Source: Flavobacteriales bacterium (GTDB lineage: Bacteria > Bacteroidota > Bacteroidia > Palsa-965). From it: a DNA stretch of 41,848 nucleotides. The notes under the pieces were generated by a model that saw nothing but the letters and a program-made list of their open reading frames with translations, did not search any database and was not told where the DNA came from. Positions 20,558-29,868 of the stretch are shown one piece after another. Location: the NCBI GenBank assembly GCA_002737665.1, contig NSIF01000011.1:1-41848 (forward strand), in the 5' to 3' direction. Positions within the stretch are counted from its first letter, which is position 1, and every line of letters begins with the position of its first letter. The translations under genes and the position numbers were made by a program.

Positions 20558-21892
20558 CTATTTTCTCATCTGCGGCATATTCCGCATCATTTTCGCCATT
20601 TGCCCTTTATCCTGCATCATGCGCATCATCTTACGCATTTCATCAAATTGTTTAATGAGTTTATTTACCTCTTGAATATTTCTTCCGCTTCCTTTTGCAA
20701 TACGAACTTTTCTATTTCCATTTAAAGTTTCAGGATACTCCCGCTCGTTAGGTGTCATCGATTGTATGATTGCTTCAATGTGTTTGAATGAATCGTCATT
20801 GATATCAATATCCTTAATTGCTTTGCCAACACCTGGAATCATGCCCATGAGATCTTTTACATTTCCCATTTTCTTGATCTGCTGTAATTGTCCCAAAAAA
20901 TCGTTGAAAGAAAATTTGTTTTTTGCAATGCGCTCCTGAATCCTACGATTTTCTTTTTCGTCAAATTGCTCCTGCGCACGTTCAACAAGCGTAACCACAT
21001 CACCCATCCCCAAAATTCGATCTGCCATTCGCTCAGGATAGAACACATCGAGTGCGTCCATCTTTTCGCCAGTACCAACAAATTTTATCGGTTTATTGAC
21101 AATTGATTTAATTGAAAGCGCAGCACCACCTCGTGTATCTCCATCTAACTTGGTAAGAATGACTCCGTCGAAATCTAATTTATCATTGAAGGTCTTTGCT
21201 GTATTGACAGCATCTTGTCCTGTCATAGCATCCACTACGAAAAGAATTTCGTCAGGATTAACAGCTTTTTTTACAGCAGCAATTTCATTCATCATCAACT
21301 CATCAATCGCAAGTCGACCGGCAGTATCAATGATGACAACAGAATTTCCATTTGTTTTTGCGTATGCAACAGCGCGCTTGGCAATGGAAACAGCATCTTT
21401 ATTATCAGGTTCAGCAAAAACCTCAACACCAATTTGTTCACCCAGTACCTTCAGTTGGTCAATGGCAGCAGGACGATAAATATCACAAGCAACAAGTAAT
21501 GGATTTTTCCCTTTTTTAGTTTTTAAATAATTCGCAAGTTTTCCAGAAAAGGTTGTTTTACCCGAACCCTGCAAGCCAGACATTAAAATAATTGTTGGGT
21601 TACCTCCTAATTTAATTTCAGAGGCAGCACCACCCATCAAATTCTTTAATTCATCATGGGTAATTTTTATGAGTAATTGTCCAGGAGAAACAGCTGAAAA
21701 TACATTTTGACCAAGCGCATGCGCTTTTATATCATCAGTAAACTTTTTTGCAACCGAATAGCTTACATCGGCATCAAGAAGCGCTTTACGAATTTCCTTA
21801 ATTGTTTCTGCAACATTGATCTCGGTGATTTTGCCTTGACCTTTGAGAACCTTAAACGCTCTTTCGAGTTTATCACTTAAATTATCAAACAT
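20558..21892 (-). CDS. ffh: Signal recognition particle protein Ffh (SRP54)
   Basis: A 444-residue GTPase that binds signal sequences on nascent chains and delivers ribosomes to the membrane with FtsY. The helical N domain (1-90) is followed by the G domain with GLQGSGKT (106-113), DIYRPAAIDQL, DTAGR (189-193) and TKLDGD (247-252). The C-terminal M domain is rich in methionine, ending in MMRMMQDKGQMAKMMRNMPQ. I start it at the ATG at 21892 (MFDNLSDKLERAF), the standard N-terminus. A longer frame beginning at 21937 is ruled out because that codon overlaps the probable promoter box at 21935-21942. A small hairpin follows the promoter in the leader. folD lies 31 bp downstream. Confidence 0.97.
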   Translation of the reverse strand: MFDNLSDKLERAFKVLKGQGKITEINVAETIKEIRKALLDADVSYSVAKKFTDDIKAHALGQNVFSAVSPGQLLIKITHDELKNLMGGAASEIKLGGNPTIILMSGLQGSGKTTFSGKLANYLKTKKGKNPLLVACDIYRPAAIDQLKVLGEQIGVEVFAEPDNKDAVSIAKRAVAYAKTNGNSVVIIDTAGRLAIDELMMNEIAAVKKAVNPDEILFVVDAMTGQDAVNTAKTFNDKLDFDGVILTKLDGDTRGGAALSIKSIVNKPIKFVGTGEKMDALDVFYPERMADRILGMGDVVTLVERAQEQFDEKENRRIQERIAKNKFSFNDFLGQLQQIKKMGNVKDLMGMIPGVGKAIKDIDINDDSFKHIEAIIQSMTPNEREYPETLNGNRKVRIAKGSGRNIQEVNKLIKQFDEMRKMMRMMQDKGQMAKMMRNMPQMRK

Positions 21893-21910
21893 TTTATAGT
21901 AAAAATTTAT

Positions 21911-21929
21911 TCCGAAAGGAATTTTCGGA
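21911..21929 (-). promoter_or_regulatory. Hairpin at the 5' end of the ffh leader
   Basis: Inverted repeat TCCGAAA/TTTCGGA (7 bp, 21911-21917 and 21923-21929) with a 5-base loop. Given the promoter box just upstream, the transcript would begin only a base or two before this hairpin, so it could protect the 5' end of the message or mask it. The role is inferred. Confidence 0.3.
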
Positions 21930-21934
21930 TTCTT

Positions 21935-21942
21935 CAAAGGTA
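21935..21942 (-). promoter_or_regulatory. Candidate -7 promoter box for ffh
   Basis: The minus strand reads TACCTTTG, an exact TAnnTTTG match, giving a leader of about 40 nt to the ATG at 21892. It decides the ffh start against the longer frame. Confidence 0.55.
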
Positions 21943-21983
21943 CGGAAAAGACAAATTAAATAGCTCGAATAAACGAAGCCGAA

Positions 21984-23777
21984 TTACATCCGTTCTGGTA
22001 CATCAATACCCAGCATCAAAAATGCAGACTTTATAGTACGAGCAACTGAATAAGAAAGTGCGAGACGGAAATTTTTGATTGCTACATTTTCCTCTTTCAA
22101 AACGGAGCATACATCATAAAATTGATTAAACAATTTTGCTAACTCATAAGTATAATTAGCAAGCGATGCAGGCGAATAGGTATTAGCAGCTTCAGTAATT
22201 GCAGTTGGAAAACCAAAAAGCTGTTTAATCAATTCTTTTTCTTTGGGATGAATTGAAATAGATAAATCGATGGCTGGAATATCTTTTAAGCCAGATTTTT
22301 TCAAAATACTGCGAATACGTGCATGTGTATATTGAATAAAAGGTCCAGTATTTCCATGTAAATCAATACTTTCTTTGGGGTCAAAGAGCATTTTCTTATG
22401 TGGATCTACTTTCAGAATAAAATATTTCAAAGCAGCCATTCCAACCATGTGTGTAAGCTTATTTTTTTCATCCTCCGTCATTCCATCAAGCAATCCTCTT
22501 TGGTCCGATAATTCAATTGCCGATCGTTCCATCGCAACAATTAACTCATCAGCATCCACAACAGTGCCTTCACGAGATTTCATTTTGCCATCAGGCAGCT
22601 CGACCATACCATACGACAAATGGAATAATCCTTTTGCCCAATCCAAACCTAATTTTTCAAGCGTTAATTTCAAAACTTTGAAATGATATTCCTGCTCGTT
22701 ACCAACAACATAAATGTGTTTATCAAATGGAAATTCTTTATGCCGCTCTACCGCTGTACCTAAATCTTGTGTCATGTAAACAGCAGTTCCATCACTACGC
22801 AATAAAACTTTCTCATCTAATTTTTCTGCTTTAAGATCAATGATCACTGCACCATCAGGACGCTTTACAAAAACATTTTTAGCTAATCCGTCTTCAATAA
22901 TTTCTTTCCCAAGCAAATATGTATTGGATTCATAATAGGTTTTATCAAATGCAACACCCAAATTATTATAGGTCTGCGTAAATCCATCGTAAACCCAATT
23001 ATTCATTAATTCCCAAAGCTTCTTTACCGATTCTTCACCGGCCTCCCATTTTTGAAGCATTTCCTGTGCCTCAAGAATTAATGGGGCTTTTTTCTCTGCT
23101 TCCTCTATAGTTCTGCCAGCCTTTACTAAAATTTCCACTTCTGATTTAAAGTGTTTGTTGAATTCAACATAGTATTTACCTACTAAGTGGTCGCCTTTTA
23201 ATCCACTGGATTTAGGATTTTCACCATTACCCCACTTTTGCCATGCTAACATACTCTTACAAATGTGAATTCCTCTATCATTTACCAAGTTCACCATCAT
23301 AACTTTCTTCCCATCGGCTTTTAAAATCTGGCTTATTGAATGACCTAACAAGATATTTCGGATATGACCTAAATGCAATGGTTTGTTCGTGTTGGGTGAA
23401 CTGAATTCTACCATTACAAATGGTGCGGATGGCAATACTTTCTTAATTCCAAAATCTTCAATTGGTATAATTTCATTGATTTGCTGCTTCCAAAAATCGT
23501 CATGAAAGACAATATTCAAAAATCCTTTCACAATGTTATAACTACTAATTTGTGAAACGGCGTTCTTCAAAAAATCGCCAATTAACTCAGCCGTCTGCTC
23601 CGGACCTTTGCCTGCCAGCTTCACGTAAGGAAACACGACGAGCGTAAGATCCCCTTCAAATTGAGGGTTTGTCTTGCTAAAAACTATTGACGAGGGCTCA
23701 ATATTTGCCCCAAAAAGGGACTTAATGGCATTTGTTATTGGGCTAGCAAGTATTGATTCTAAAGATTGCATAAGCAT
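21984..23777 (-). CDS. argS: Arginyl-tRNA synthetase
   Basis: A 597-residue class I synthetase that charges tRNA-Arg. The N-terminal domain (about 1-100) precedes the catalytic domain with VEFSSPNTNKPLHLGHIRN (HIGH-like HLGH at 135-138), and the KMSK-equivalent in GKMKSREGTVV near the middle. The C-terminal anticodon-binding domain includes the ANTYSPASLANYTYELAKLFNQFYD segment and ends in LGIDVPERM, typical of the family. The start overlaps the arginase-family stop by one base (TAATG), so the two are translationally coupled; a second in-frame ATG two codons on is an alternative. Both flank divergent speA, making an arginine-themed neighbourhood. Confidence 0.97.
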   Translation of the reverse strand: MLMQSLESILASPITNAIKSLFGANIEPSSIVFSKTNPQFEGDLTLVVFPYVKLAGKGPEQTAELIGDFLKNAVSQISSYNIVKGFLNIVFHDDFWKQQINEIIPIEDFGIKKVLPSAPFVMVEFSSPNTNKPLHLGHIRNILLGHSISQILKADGKKVMMVNLVNDRGIHICKSMLAWQKWGNGENPKSSGLKGDHLVGKYYVEFNKHFKSEVEILVKAGRTIEEAEKKAPLILEAQEMLQKWEAGEESVKKLWELMNNWVYDGFTQTYNNLGVAFDKTYYESNTYLLGKEIIEDGLAKNVFVKRPDGAVIIDLKAEKLDEKVLLRSDGTAVYMTQDLGTAVERHKEFPFDKHIYVVGNEQEYHFKVLKLTLEKLGLDWAKGLFHLSYGMVELPDGKMKSREGTVVDADELIVAMERSAIELSDQRGLLDGMTEDEKNKLTHMVGMAALKYFILKVDPHKKMLFDPKESIDLHGNTGPFIQYTHARIRSILKKSGLKDIPAIDLSISIHPKEKELIKQLFGFPTAITEAANTYSPASLANYTYELAKLFNQFYDVCSVLKEENVAIKNFRLALSYSVARTIKSAFLMLGIDVPERM

Positions 23778-24727
23778 TAGTTGGTCAATTGTGATACCAT
23801 TTTGGTGATAATTTCAAATGTATTTTCAGCCATTAAATTCTCTTTATCCAGCGTTGGATTAACTTCACACACTTCAAAGCAGCAGACTTTTTCATTTTGG
23901 ATGAGTCTCACCAATAAAGAACCTGCCTCCTTCTCCGTAATTCCATTTCGAACAGGTGTTCCTGTTCCCTTTGAAATTGAGGAATCCATGCTATCCACAT
24001 CAAAAGAGATATAGATTAGATTACATTGATTTAGATGTGAAAGCGTATCGCGCGCAATTCGCTCAACTCCATGTCTCTTTACTTCGGCACAAGTAAACAT
24101 TTTCACTTGATGCTTTTTGAGCAATGAAGATTCTTCAGGCTCAACATCACGCACTGCTATATAAACCAGATCGCGATAGTTTATTTTAGGAGAAATACCA
24201 CCTATTTCTTTAAGATTTTTCCATAACTCTATTGTCTCCTTATCAGGTTTATTCATCTTGTTACTGATATTATCTTCAGCAAGAGATGCTGCAATCGGCA
24301 TTCCATGAAGGTTGCCTGAAGGAGAAGTCCAAGGCGAATGGATATCAGCGTGAGCATCTATCCAAATAACACCAAGTCGAGCTTTAGGATAAGCCAATCG
24401 AATGCCAGCTATGGTTCCTCCAGCAGTACTGTGATCGCCGGCCAATATTAATGGAAATCCATTCGATTTTAGTGTCTTCTGAACCTCTAAAGCTATTCTT
24501 TCATATAAAGTAATTAAACCCTTGATTCTCTTAGCATAAGGACTTCCTTGAGACTCAAAAAGAAGATGGTTTTCGTTCTTTACTTCAACAGAATCAAATT
24601 TCATAAACATGTTCGAGCCATAGTCCAAAGCTGCAATTTTAATAGCATCTACACCAAGACTAGCACCGCGAGTTCCTGCGCCAATTTCTGACTTAACTTC
24701 TATAAACTTTATTTTACGGTTTGCCAT
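23777..24727 (-). CDS. Arginase/ureohydrolase family protein
   Basis: A 316-residue binuclear manganese ureohydrolase. Metal-binding motifs are all present: GDHS (His99), the IDAHADIH motif (Asp124, His126, Asp128) and SFDVDSMD (Asp243, Asp245). The loop SPSGNLHGMP next to the second motif is as in arginases. The family hydrolyses arginine to ornithine and urea, but agmatinase and formiminoglutamase are close relatives. Arginase is my preference because the loop SPSGNLHGMP is arginase-like and the sequence length is similar, but agmatinase cannot be excluded, especially as arginine decarboxylase, which makes agmatine, is the divergent neighbour. Its stop overlaps the argS start by one base. 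Starts at the ATG at 24727, 41 bp from the opposing promoter box. Confidence 0.85.
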   Translation of the reverse strand: MANRKIKFIEVKSEIGAGTRGASLGVDAIKIAALDYGSNMFMKFDSVEVKNENHLLFESQGSPYAKRIKGLITLYERIALEVQKTLKSNGFPLILAGDHSTAGGTIAGIRLAYPKARLGVIWIDAHADIHSPWTSPSGNLHGMPIAASLAEDNISNKMNKPDKETIELWKNLKEIGGISPKINYRDLVYIAVRDVEPEESSLLKKHQVKMFTCAEVKRHGVERIARDTLSHLNQCNLIYISFDVDSMDSSISKGTGTPVRNGITEKEAGSLLVRLIQNEKVCCFEVCEVNPTLDKENLMAENTFEIITKMVSQLTN

Positions 24728-24768
24728 ATTTTAGGCTTTTTTTTATTAATTTTCTTATCCAAGTCACT

Positions 24769-24776
24769 TACATTTG
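24769..24776 (+). promoter_or_regulatory. Candidate -7 promoter box TACATTTG for speA
   Basis: Exact TAnnTTTG match. It overlaps the TTG codon (24774) that could extend the speA frame, so that codon cannot be the start. A start point about four bases downstream gives a leader of about 50 nt to the ATG at 24831, or practically none to the ATG at 24783. Confidence 0.5.
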
Positions 24777-24830
24777 CATTCCATGAACTCAAGTAACTCA
24801 CCCGCTTCAACAAAAGCTCATCAGGTAGCG

Positions 24831-26228
24831 ATGACTAACACCTACCAAAAGCTGATCGAACAAACTTTTAACTTTCCACAGGAAGGTTTCAAAGTTGAAG
24901 ATGATGAGCTGTATTTCAATAATATTCCACTAATGGGTATTATTAAGAAATACGGAACACCATTAAAGGTAACCTATCTGCCCAAAATTTCAGAGCAAAT
25001 TCAAAAGGCCAAGCGATTGTTCCATGTTGCAATGGCCAAAGTTGACTACAAAGGTAGTTATACCTATTGTTATTGTACAAAAAGCTCGCATTTTTCATTT
25101 GTTTTAGAGGAAGCGCTTAAAAATGATATTCATATCGAAACTTCTTCCGCTTATGATATCTGTATAATTAAAGAGTTATACAAAAAAGGAATTGTAAAGA
25201 AAGATCGGTTTATTGTTTCAAATGGGTACAAACGGAAACAATACCAAGCACTTATTACGGAATTAGCAAATGATGGTTTTAATGTTCTCCCTGTACTTGA
25301 TAATAAAACCGAAATAGATTATTACGCCAAAAATATCAAGGCAGATAAAATGAAACTCGGAATTCGAATAGCATCGGAAGAAGAACCTAATTTTCAATTC
25401 TACACTTCAAGGCTGGGCATAAGACACAGCGAAATTCTTCAATATTATAAAGATAAAATACAGTCCAACCCAAAGTTTGAATTGAAGATGTTGCATTTTT
25501 TCATCAATACAGGAATAAAAGACACTATTTACTATTGGACTGAATTAGCCAAATGCATGAAAGTATATTGGGAATTAAAAAGTATTTGTCCAACACTTGA
25601 CACCTTGAATATTGGTGGTGGTATGCCAATAAAAACATCCTTAGGTTTTGAGTATGATTACGAATACATGATTGAAGAGATCATTTCTCAGATTAAAAAC
25701 TTCTGCGACAATAATGATATTCCCGAGCCAAATATTTTTACCGAATTTGGATCATTTACTGTAAGTGAAAGTGGCGCTGCACTTTACTCTATTGTAGATA
25801 TTAAACTTCAAAACGACAGAGAACTTTGGTACATGATTGATAGCTCATTTATTACAACACTACCTGATACATGGGGAATCAACCAACGGTTTATTCTCTT
25901 AGCAATAAATAATTGGGATAAAGAATATCAGCCTGTAAATTTAGGTGGGCTAACATGTGATAGTATGGATTACTACAATACAGAAGCACACGCTAATAAC
26001 GTTTACCTTCCAAAAATAAATACGAATATGAAAACTCCCCTCTACATAGGATTTTTTCATACAGGCGCGTACCAAGAATCACTTGGCGGCTATGGTGGTA
26101 TTCAACATTGTTTAATGCCAGCACCAAAACACGTAATTATTGATAGAGATGAAGAAGGCGAATTAACAACTCGACTATTTGCTAAAGAACAGAGCTATAA
26201 ATCGATGCTCAAAACACTGGGATATTAA
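24831..26228 (+). CDS. speA: Arginine decarboxylase (short Bacteroidota type)
   Basis: A 465-residue PLP enzyme of the alanine-racemase fold that converts arginine to agmatine for polyamine synthesis. Motifs are the PLP lysine in YCYCTKSSHF, HIETSSAYDI, IRIASEEEPNFQFYTSRLGI, the phosphate-binding glycines in LNIGGGMP, EFGSFTVSESG, GGLTCDS and GFFHTGAYQE. Much shorter than E. coli SpeA; this compact form is common in Bacteroidota. I chose the ATG at 24831 (MTNTYQKLIEQTFNFPQE) because relatives begin there. The frame is open further upstream to an ATG at 24783, which would give 16 extra residues and an almost leaderless mRNA. Divergent from an arginase-family gene. Confidence 0.92.
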   Translation: MTNTYQKLIEQTFNFPQEGFKVEDDELYFNNIPLMGIIKKYGTPLKVTYLPKISEQIQKAKRLFHVAMAKVDYKGSYTYCYCTKSSHFSFVLEEALKNDIHIETSSAYDICIIKELYKKGIVKKDRFIVSNGYKRKQYQALITELANDGFNVLPVLDNKTEIDYYAKNIKADKMKLGIRIASEEEPNFQFYTSRLGIRHSEILQYYKDKIQSNPKFELKMLHFFINTGIKDTIYYWTELAKCMKVYWELKSICPTLDTLNIGGGMPIKTSLGFEYDYEYMIEEIISQIKNFCDNNDIPEPNIFTEFGSFTVSESGAALYSIVDIKLQNDRELWYMIDSSFITTLPDTWGINQRFILLAINNWDKEYQPVNLGGLTCDSMDYYNTEAHANNVYLPKINTNMKTPLYIGFFHTGAYQESLGGYGGIQHCLMPAPKHVIIDRDEEGELTTRLFAKEQSYKSMLKTLGY

Positions 26229-26370
26229 CATTTTTTAGCATTACGTAATCATTGCAACAATTTATTAAATCTGAGTTATTTAATTTTAATAAATAAATTT
26301 ATATCTTACAAGTCCAAATAGATATAGTCTATGTTCTTCAAAGTACAATTTGCAAATTTTATATATTAAA

Positions 26371-27084
26371 ATGAACTTAAAATCTACACGCGTTTTAAGT
26401 GTATCTGTAATTGTAATACTAATTGGAGCTTGCTCCAACTTATACAAAAAAGATATTGCAGAGGGAGTCATTGAATATAGCTGTAATGCGATAGACAAAA
26501 AAGAAAATTTGTCCTTTACAATTCCATCCAAAATGTTAGTTAAATTCAAAAATGACTACTATGCGGCAGAATTAGAAGCTGGCTTAGGGTTTGCTAAAAT
26601 GAAATTTATTTCTGATCCAATAAAAAAAGAATTCCGAAGTCAAGTATTTTTTTTCGAAAAGCGACAGAGTACGATGAATTTTTCCGAAGTAGAAATGAGC
26701 AATCATTATTTACCAGATTACGATGTTGTTTACGGCAAGGAAACTCAAATAATCGCCGGTTACAAATGCGAAAAAGCAACATTGAAATTTAAAAACGGGA
26801 CCCCCTCGTACGACATTTGGTTTACCAAACAAATTGCAATTAAAAACCCAAATTGGAGCAACGCATATTACAAAATTGATGGCGTTTTAATGAATTACTG
26901 TATGAAAAAGTACGGGCTAGAATTACATTTTATTGCAACAAGTGTTTCCATTGCAACAATTGATGACTCCTATTTTAATATTAATGAGGAGTATAAAGAT
27001 GTAAAAAATTCCGAAATTGAAAAACTGTTCGATGGGTTCTTCTCCTTTATAAAACCAAAAAATCCTTTTTTAGCAATTCGTTGA
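26371..27084 (+). CDS. Lipoprotein of unknown function
   Basis: A 237-residue protein with a lipoprotein signal: hydrophobic stretch then LIGAC with the modified cysteine at residue 21. The mature part is mostly beta and contains VIEYSCNAIDKKENL near its start and GYKCEKATLKFK in the middle, an arrangement that recalls GLPGLI/DUF4412-type envelope proteins of Bacteroidota, though the match is by eye and weak. I start it at the ATG at 26371, since the frame extended to a TTG at 26350 adds residues before the natural signal peptide. It is flanked by speA and ftsK with sizeable gaps, so probably monocistronic. Function unknown. Confidence 0.78.
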   Translation: MNLKSTRVLSVSVIVILIGACSNLYKKDIAEGVIEYSCNAIDKKENLSFTIPSKMLVKFKNDYYAAELEAGLGFAKMKFISDPIKKEFRSQVFFFEKRQSTMNFSEVEMSNHYLPDYDVVYGKETQIIAGYKCEKATLKFKNGTPSYDIWFTKQIAIKNPNWSNAYYKIDGVLMNYCMKKYGLELHFIATSVSIATIDDSYFNINEEYKDVKNSEIEKLFDGFFSFIKPKNPFLAIR

Positions 27085-27207
27085 TATTTTATACAGCATC
27101 CTATAAATGCTAGCTAAATTAAGGGCTATAAATGAGCTATTATCCATTTAAACACCATTAAGTTAATAACATTTCAAAGTCAAATAGCACTTCACAGTGC
27201 CTTTCCC

Positions 27208-27215
27208 TACTTTTG
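27208..27215 (+). promoter_or_regulatory. Candidate -7 promoter box TACTTTTG for ftsK
   Basis: Exact TAnnTTTG match giving a leader of about 37 nt to the ftsK ATG at 27256. A short inverted repeat GCAC/GTGC lies just upstream (27187-27200). Confidence 0.5.
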
Positions 27216-27229
27216 ACTAAATAAAATAG

Positions 27230-27241
27230 ACGCATATGCGT
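27230..27241. promoter_or_regulatory. 12-bp perfect palindrome in the ftsK leader
   Basis: ACGCATATGCGT, perfectly self-complementary, lies about 11 bases past the expected transcription start and 14 bases before the ATG. It could be an operator or a chance palindrome; the sequence alone does not say. Confidence 0.3.
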
Positions 27242-27255
27242 TTTTACAATAAAAA

Positions 27256-29868
27256 ATGGCTGAAAAAGAACCTGATAAAAAAGTAAATAAACTTCGGAAC
27301 GAAGTCAAAAATCAGTTGAATAATACAACAACTAACCAAACTGATATTGAAGAACCGAATGAAGTTCCTTCCCCAAAAAAATCATCGAGGAAAAACTTTT
27401 CAGAAAAAAGTAACTCCATAAAAGAACCAATAGCTGTAGATTCGAAAAATAAGGATAGAAAAAATGATGAGGAAAACAGAAGTGGAAATCCAATTAAGTC
27501 CTTCATTAATACCATTAAAACGAATCAAAAATTACACAAGCTTATTGGTGCATTTTTGCTTTTAATAGTTGCCCCCTACTTAACTGTTTCCTTCATATCC
27601 TATTTTTTCACTTGGCAAGCCGACCAAGATAAAGTGATGGGACCACTCGAAACATTATTTCTAACAACAACTCCAATTGAGAATATTCTTGGAAAATTTG
27701 GAGCATTAATTTCCCATATTTTCATTCATAACTGGTTTGGTGTAACGTCTATATTCTTTCCATTAATTGCGCTTACTGCGGGATTACGAATAACCCTAGA
27801 AATAAGAATTCTACCATTGGGAAAAACATTTATACAAGGTCTGTTTTTTATGCTCTTAGGCTCGGTTCTATTTGGTTTTATTTTTAGTGACTCCTATTTT
27901 TACATTGGGGGCTTATTTGGATTTGAGATAAGTAACTACCTGAATGTTTTAGTGGGAACAATTGGAACAGGATTGCTTCTCTTTTTTATGTTGCTATCCT
28001 TATTGATTATATTCTATAATTTTTCGTTTACTCTTTTTTCAAAAAGTCCTACTGAAACTGCTACACTTGATGCTTCTGTCGATGAGCCCACTGAATTAAA
28101 AAATGTATTGGTTTCAAAGGACGAGGAAGCAGTTCCACTTATAAATACAGAAGTAGACGATGGAGAATGGGATAAAGTTGTTGCAGAAAAAGTTATTCCA
28201 AATCCAATTGCAGCAACACAAGTAGTGCAAACAACTGATTTAACTGAACCAGGTGAAATACAATTCACAGTTGAGAAAAAAGAAGAAGGTGGAGAATTAA
28301 GTGCAGATGAAATTGGCGCAAAGGCGGAAGATCTCGTTAGAGAATTTGGTGAATATGACCCAACGCTAGACCTTTCTGGCTATCAAATACCACCAATAGA
28401 TTTATTGGAGAGCTATGGAGGGGGAAAAGAGCCAAATGTAAATACAGAAGAATTAACGCTTAATAAAAATCGTATAGTAGAGACACTTGGAAACTATGGA
28501 ATTGCAATTGATAAGATAAAAGCTACAATTGGACCAACAGTTACGCTCTACGAAATTATTCCTGCTGCCGGTGTTCGAATATCAAAAATTAAAAACCTTG
28601 AGGATGATATTGCATTAAGTTTATCCGCTCTCGGCATTCGAATTATAGCACCAATTCCTGGCAAAGGAACAATTGGAATTGAAGTCCCAAATTTAAACCC
28701 AGAAATGGTTCCAATGAGGCATTTGATGGCCTCTGAGAAATTTCAAAACATTGAATACGACCTTCCCGTAGCCTTAGGAAAAACTATTTCCAATGAAATA
28801 TTTATTGTCGATTTAGCAAAAATGCCTCACTTATTAATGGCTGGCGCAACAGGACAAGGTAAATCTGTTGGATTAAATGCAATTCTTGTTTCTTTGCTTT
28901 ACAAAAAGCATCCTGCACAAATTAAATTTGTACTCGTAGATCCGAAAAAGGTTGAACTTACTTTATTCAATAGAATTGAACGACACTTCCTTGCTAAACT
29001 TCCCGATTCGGCAGGTGCAATTATAACAGATACAAAAAAGGTAATTCACACCTTGAATTCATTGTGTATTGAAATGGATTCGCGTTACGACTTGTTGGAA
29101 GATGCAGAAGTTAGAAATATTAAGGAGTACAATGCTAAATTTATTCAACGAAAATTAAATCCAAACAAGGGACATAAATACCTACCCTACATAATTTTAG
29201 TTGTCGATGAATTTGCAGATTTGATAATGACTGCAGGAAAGGAAGTGGAAACACCAATAGCTCGATTAGCGCAGCTTGCCCGTGCAATTGGAATACATTT
29301 AATCATTGCAACACAACGTCCATCTGTAAACATTATAACAGGAACAATTAAAGCAAACTTCCCATCAAGAATTGCCTTCCGTGTAACTTCCAAAATTGAT
29401 TCGCGAACTATTTTAGACTCAGGTGGTGCTGAACAATTAATAGGCAAGGGAGATATGCTTTATTCGACTGGGAATGATTTAATTCGTTTACAATGCGCAT
29501 TTGTTGATACTCCTGAAGTAGAAAAAATAACCACATTTATCGGTAGTCAAAAAGGATATCCTGAAGCTTTTCAGCTCCCTGAATTCATTGATGAAACAGA
29601 TACAAAAACAGAAATTGACGAAGGAGAACGAGATTCTTTATTCGAAGATGCTGCAAGAATTGTTGTGAATCACCAACAGGGTTCAGCCTCCCTACTCCAA
29701 CGCAAATTAAAACTTGGGTATAATCGTGCAGGTAGAATTGTTGATCAATTGGAAGCTACTGGAATTGTTGGTAAATTTGAAGGTAGTAAAGCAAGAGAGG
29801 TGCTTATCAAAGACCCTGTTACTTTAGAAGAAAAACTTTCAGGACTTAGTGGTAGAAACTCCATCTAA
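27256..29868 (+). CDS. ftsK: DNA translocase FtsK
   Basis: An 870-residue membrane-anchored motor that pumps DNA through the closing septum and helps resolve chromosome dimers. After a disordered, charged N-terminus (about 1-90), four hydrophobic segments (about 93-258) anchor it in the membrane. A low-complexity acidic linker (about 270-350) leads to the motor: alpha subdomain, then Walker A GATGQGKS (530-537) and Walker B VVDEFADL (Asp651/Glu652), with the downstream ATQRPSVNIITG. The C-terminal winged-helix gamma domain (about 800-860, with LLQRKLKLGYNRAGRIVDQLE) reads the orienting DNA motifs. The length is typical of Bacteroidota FtsK. lolA follows 146 bp downstream, an arrangement I recall as common in the phylum. 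Confidence 0.97.
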   Translation: MAEKEPDKKVNKLRNEVKNQLNNTTTNQTDIEEPNEVPSPKKSSRKNFSEKSNSIKEPIAVDSKNKDRKNDEENRSGNPIKSFINTIKTNQKLHKLIGAFLLLIVAPYLTVSFISYFFTWQADQDKVMGPLETLFLTTTPIENILGKFGALISHIFIHNWFGVTSIFFPLIALTAGLRITLEIRILPLGKTFIQGLFFMLLGSVLFGFIFSDSYFYIGGLFGFEISNYLNVLVGTIGTGLLLFFMLLSLLIIFYNFSFTLFSKSPTETATLDASVDEPTELKNVLVSKDEEAVPLINTEVDDGEWDKVVAEKVIPNPIAATQVVQTTDLTEPGEIQFTVEKKEEGGELSADEIGAKAEDLVREFGEYDPTLDLSGYQIPPIDLLESYGGGKEPNVNTEELTLNKNRIVETLGNYGIAIDKIKATIGPTVTLYEIIPAAGVRISKIKNLEDDIALSLSALGIRIIAPIPGKGTIGIEVPNLNPEMVPMRHLMASEKFQNIEYDLPVALGKTISNEIFIVDLAKMPHLLMAGATGQGKSVGLNAILVSLLYKKHPAQIKFVLVDPKKVELTLFNRIERHFLAKLPDSAGAIITDTKKVIHTLNSLCIEMDSRYDLLEDAEVRNIKEYNAKFIQRKLNPNKGHKYLPYIILVVDEFADLIMTAGKEVETPIARLAQLARAIGIHLIIATQRPSVNIITGTIKANFPSRIAFRVTSKIDSRTILDSGGAEQLIGKGDMLYSTGNDLIRLQCAFVDTPEVEKITTFIGSQKGYPEAFQLPEFIDETDTKTEIDEGERDSLFEDAARIVVNHQQGSASLLQRKLKLGYNRAGRIVDQLEATGIVGKFEGSKAREVLIKDPVTLEEKLSGLSGRNSI

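Noticed and set aside
21893-21937. Longer N-terminus of ffh starting at 21937
   Set aside because: The start codon would lie within the promoter box, and the extra residues are not found in the family.
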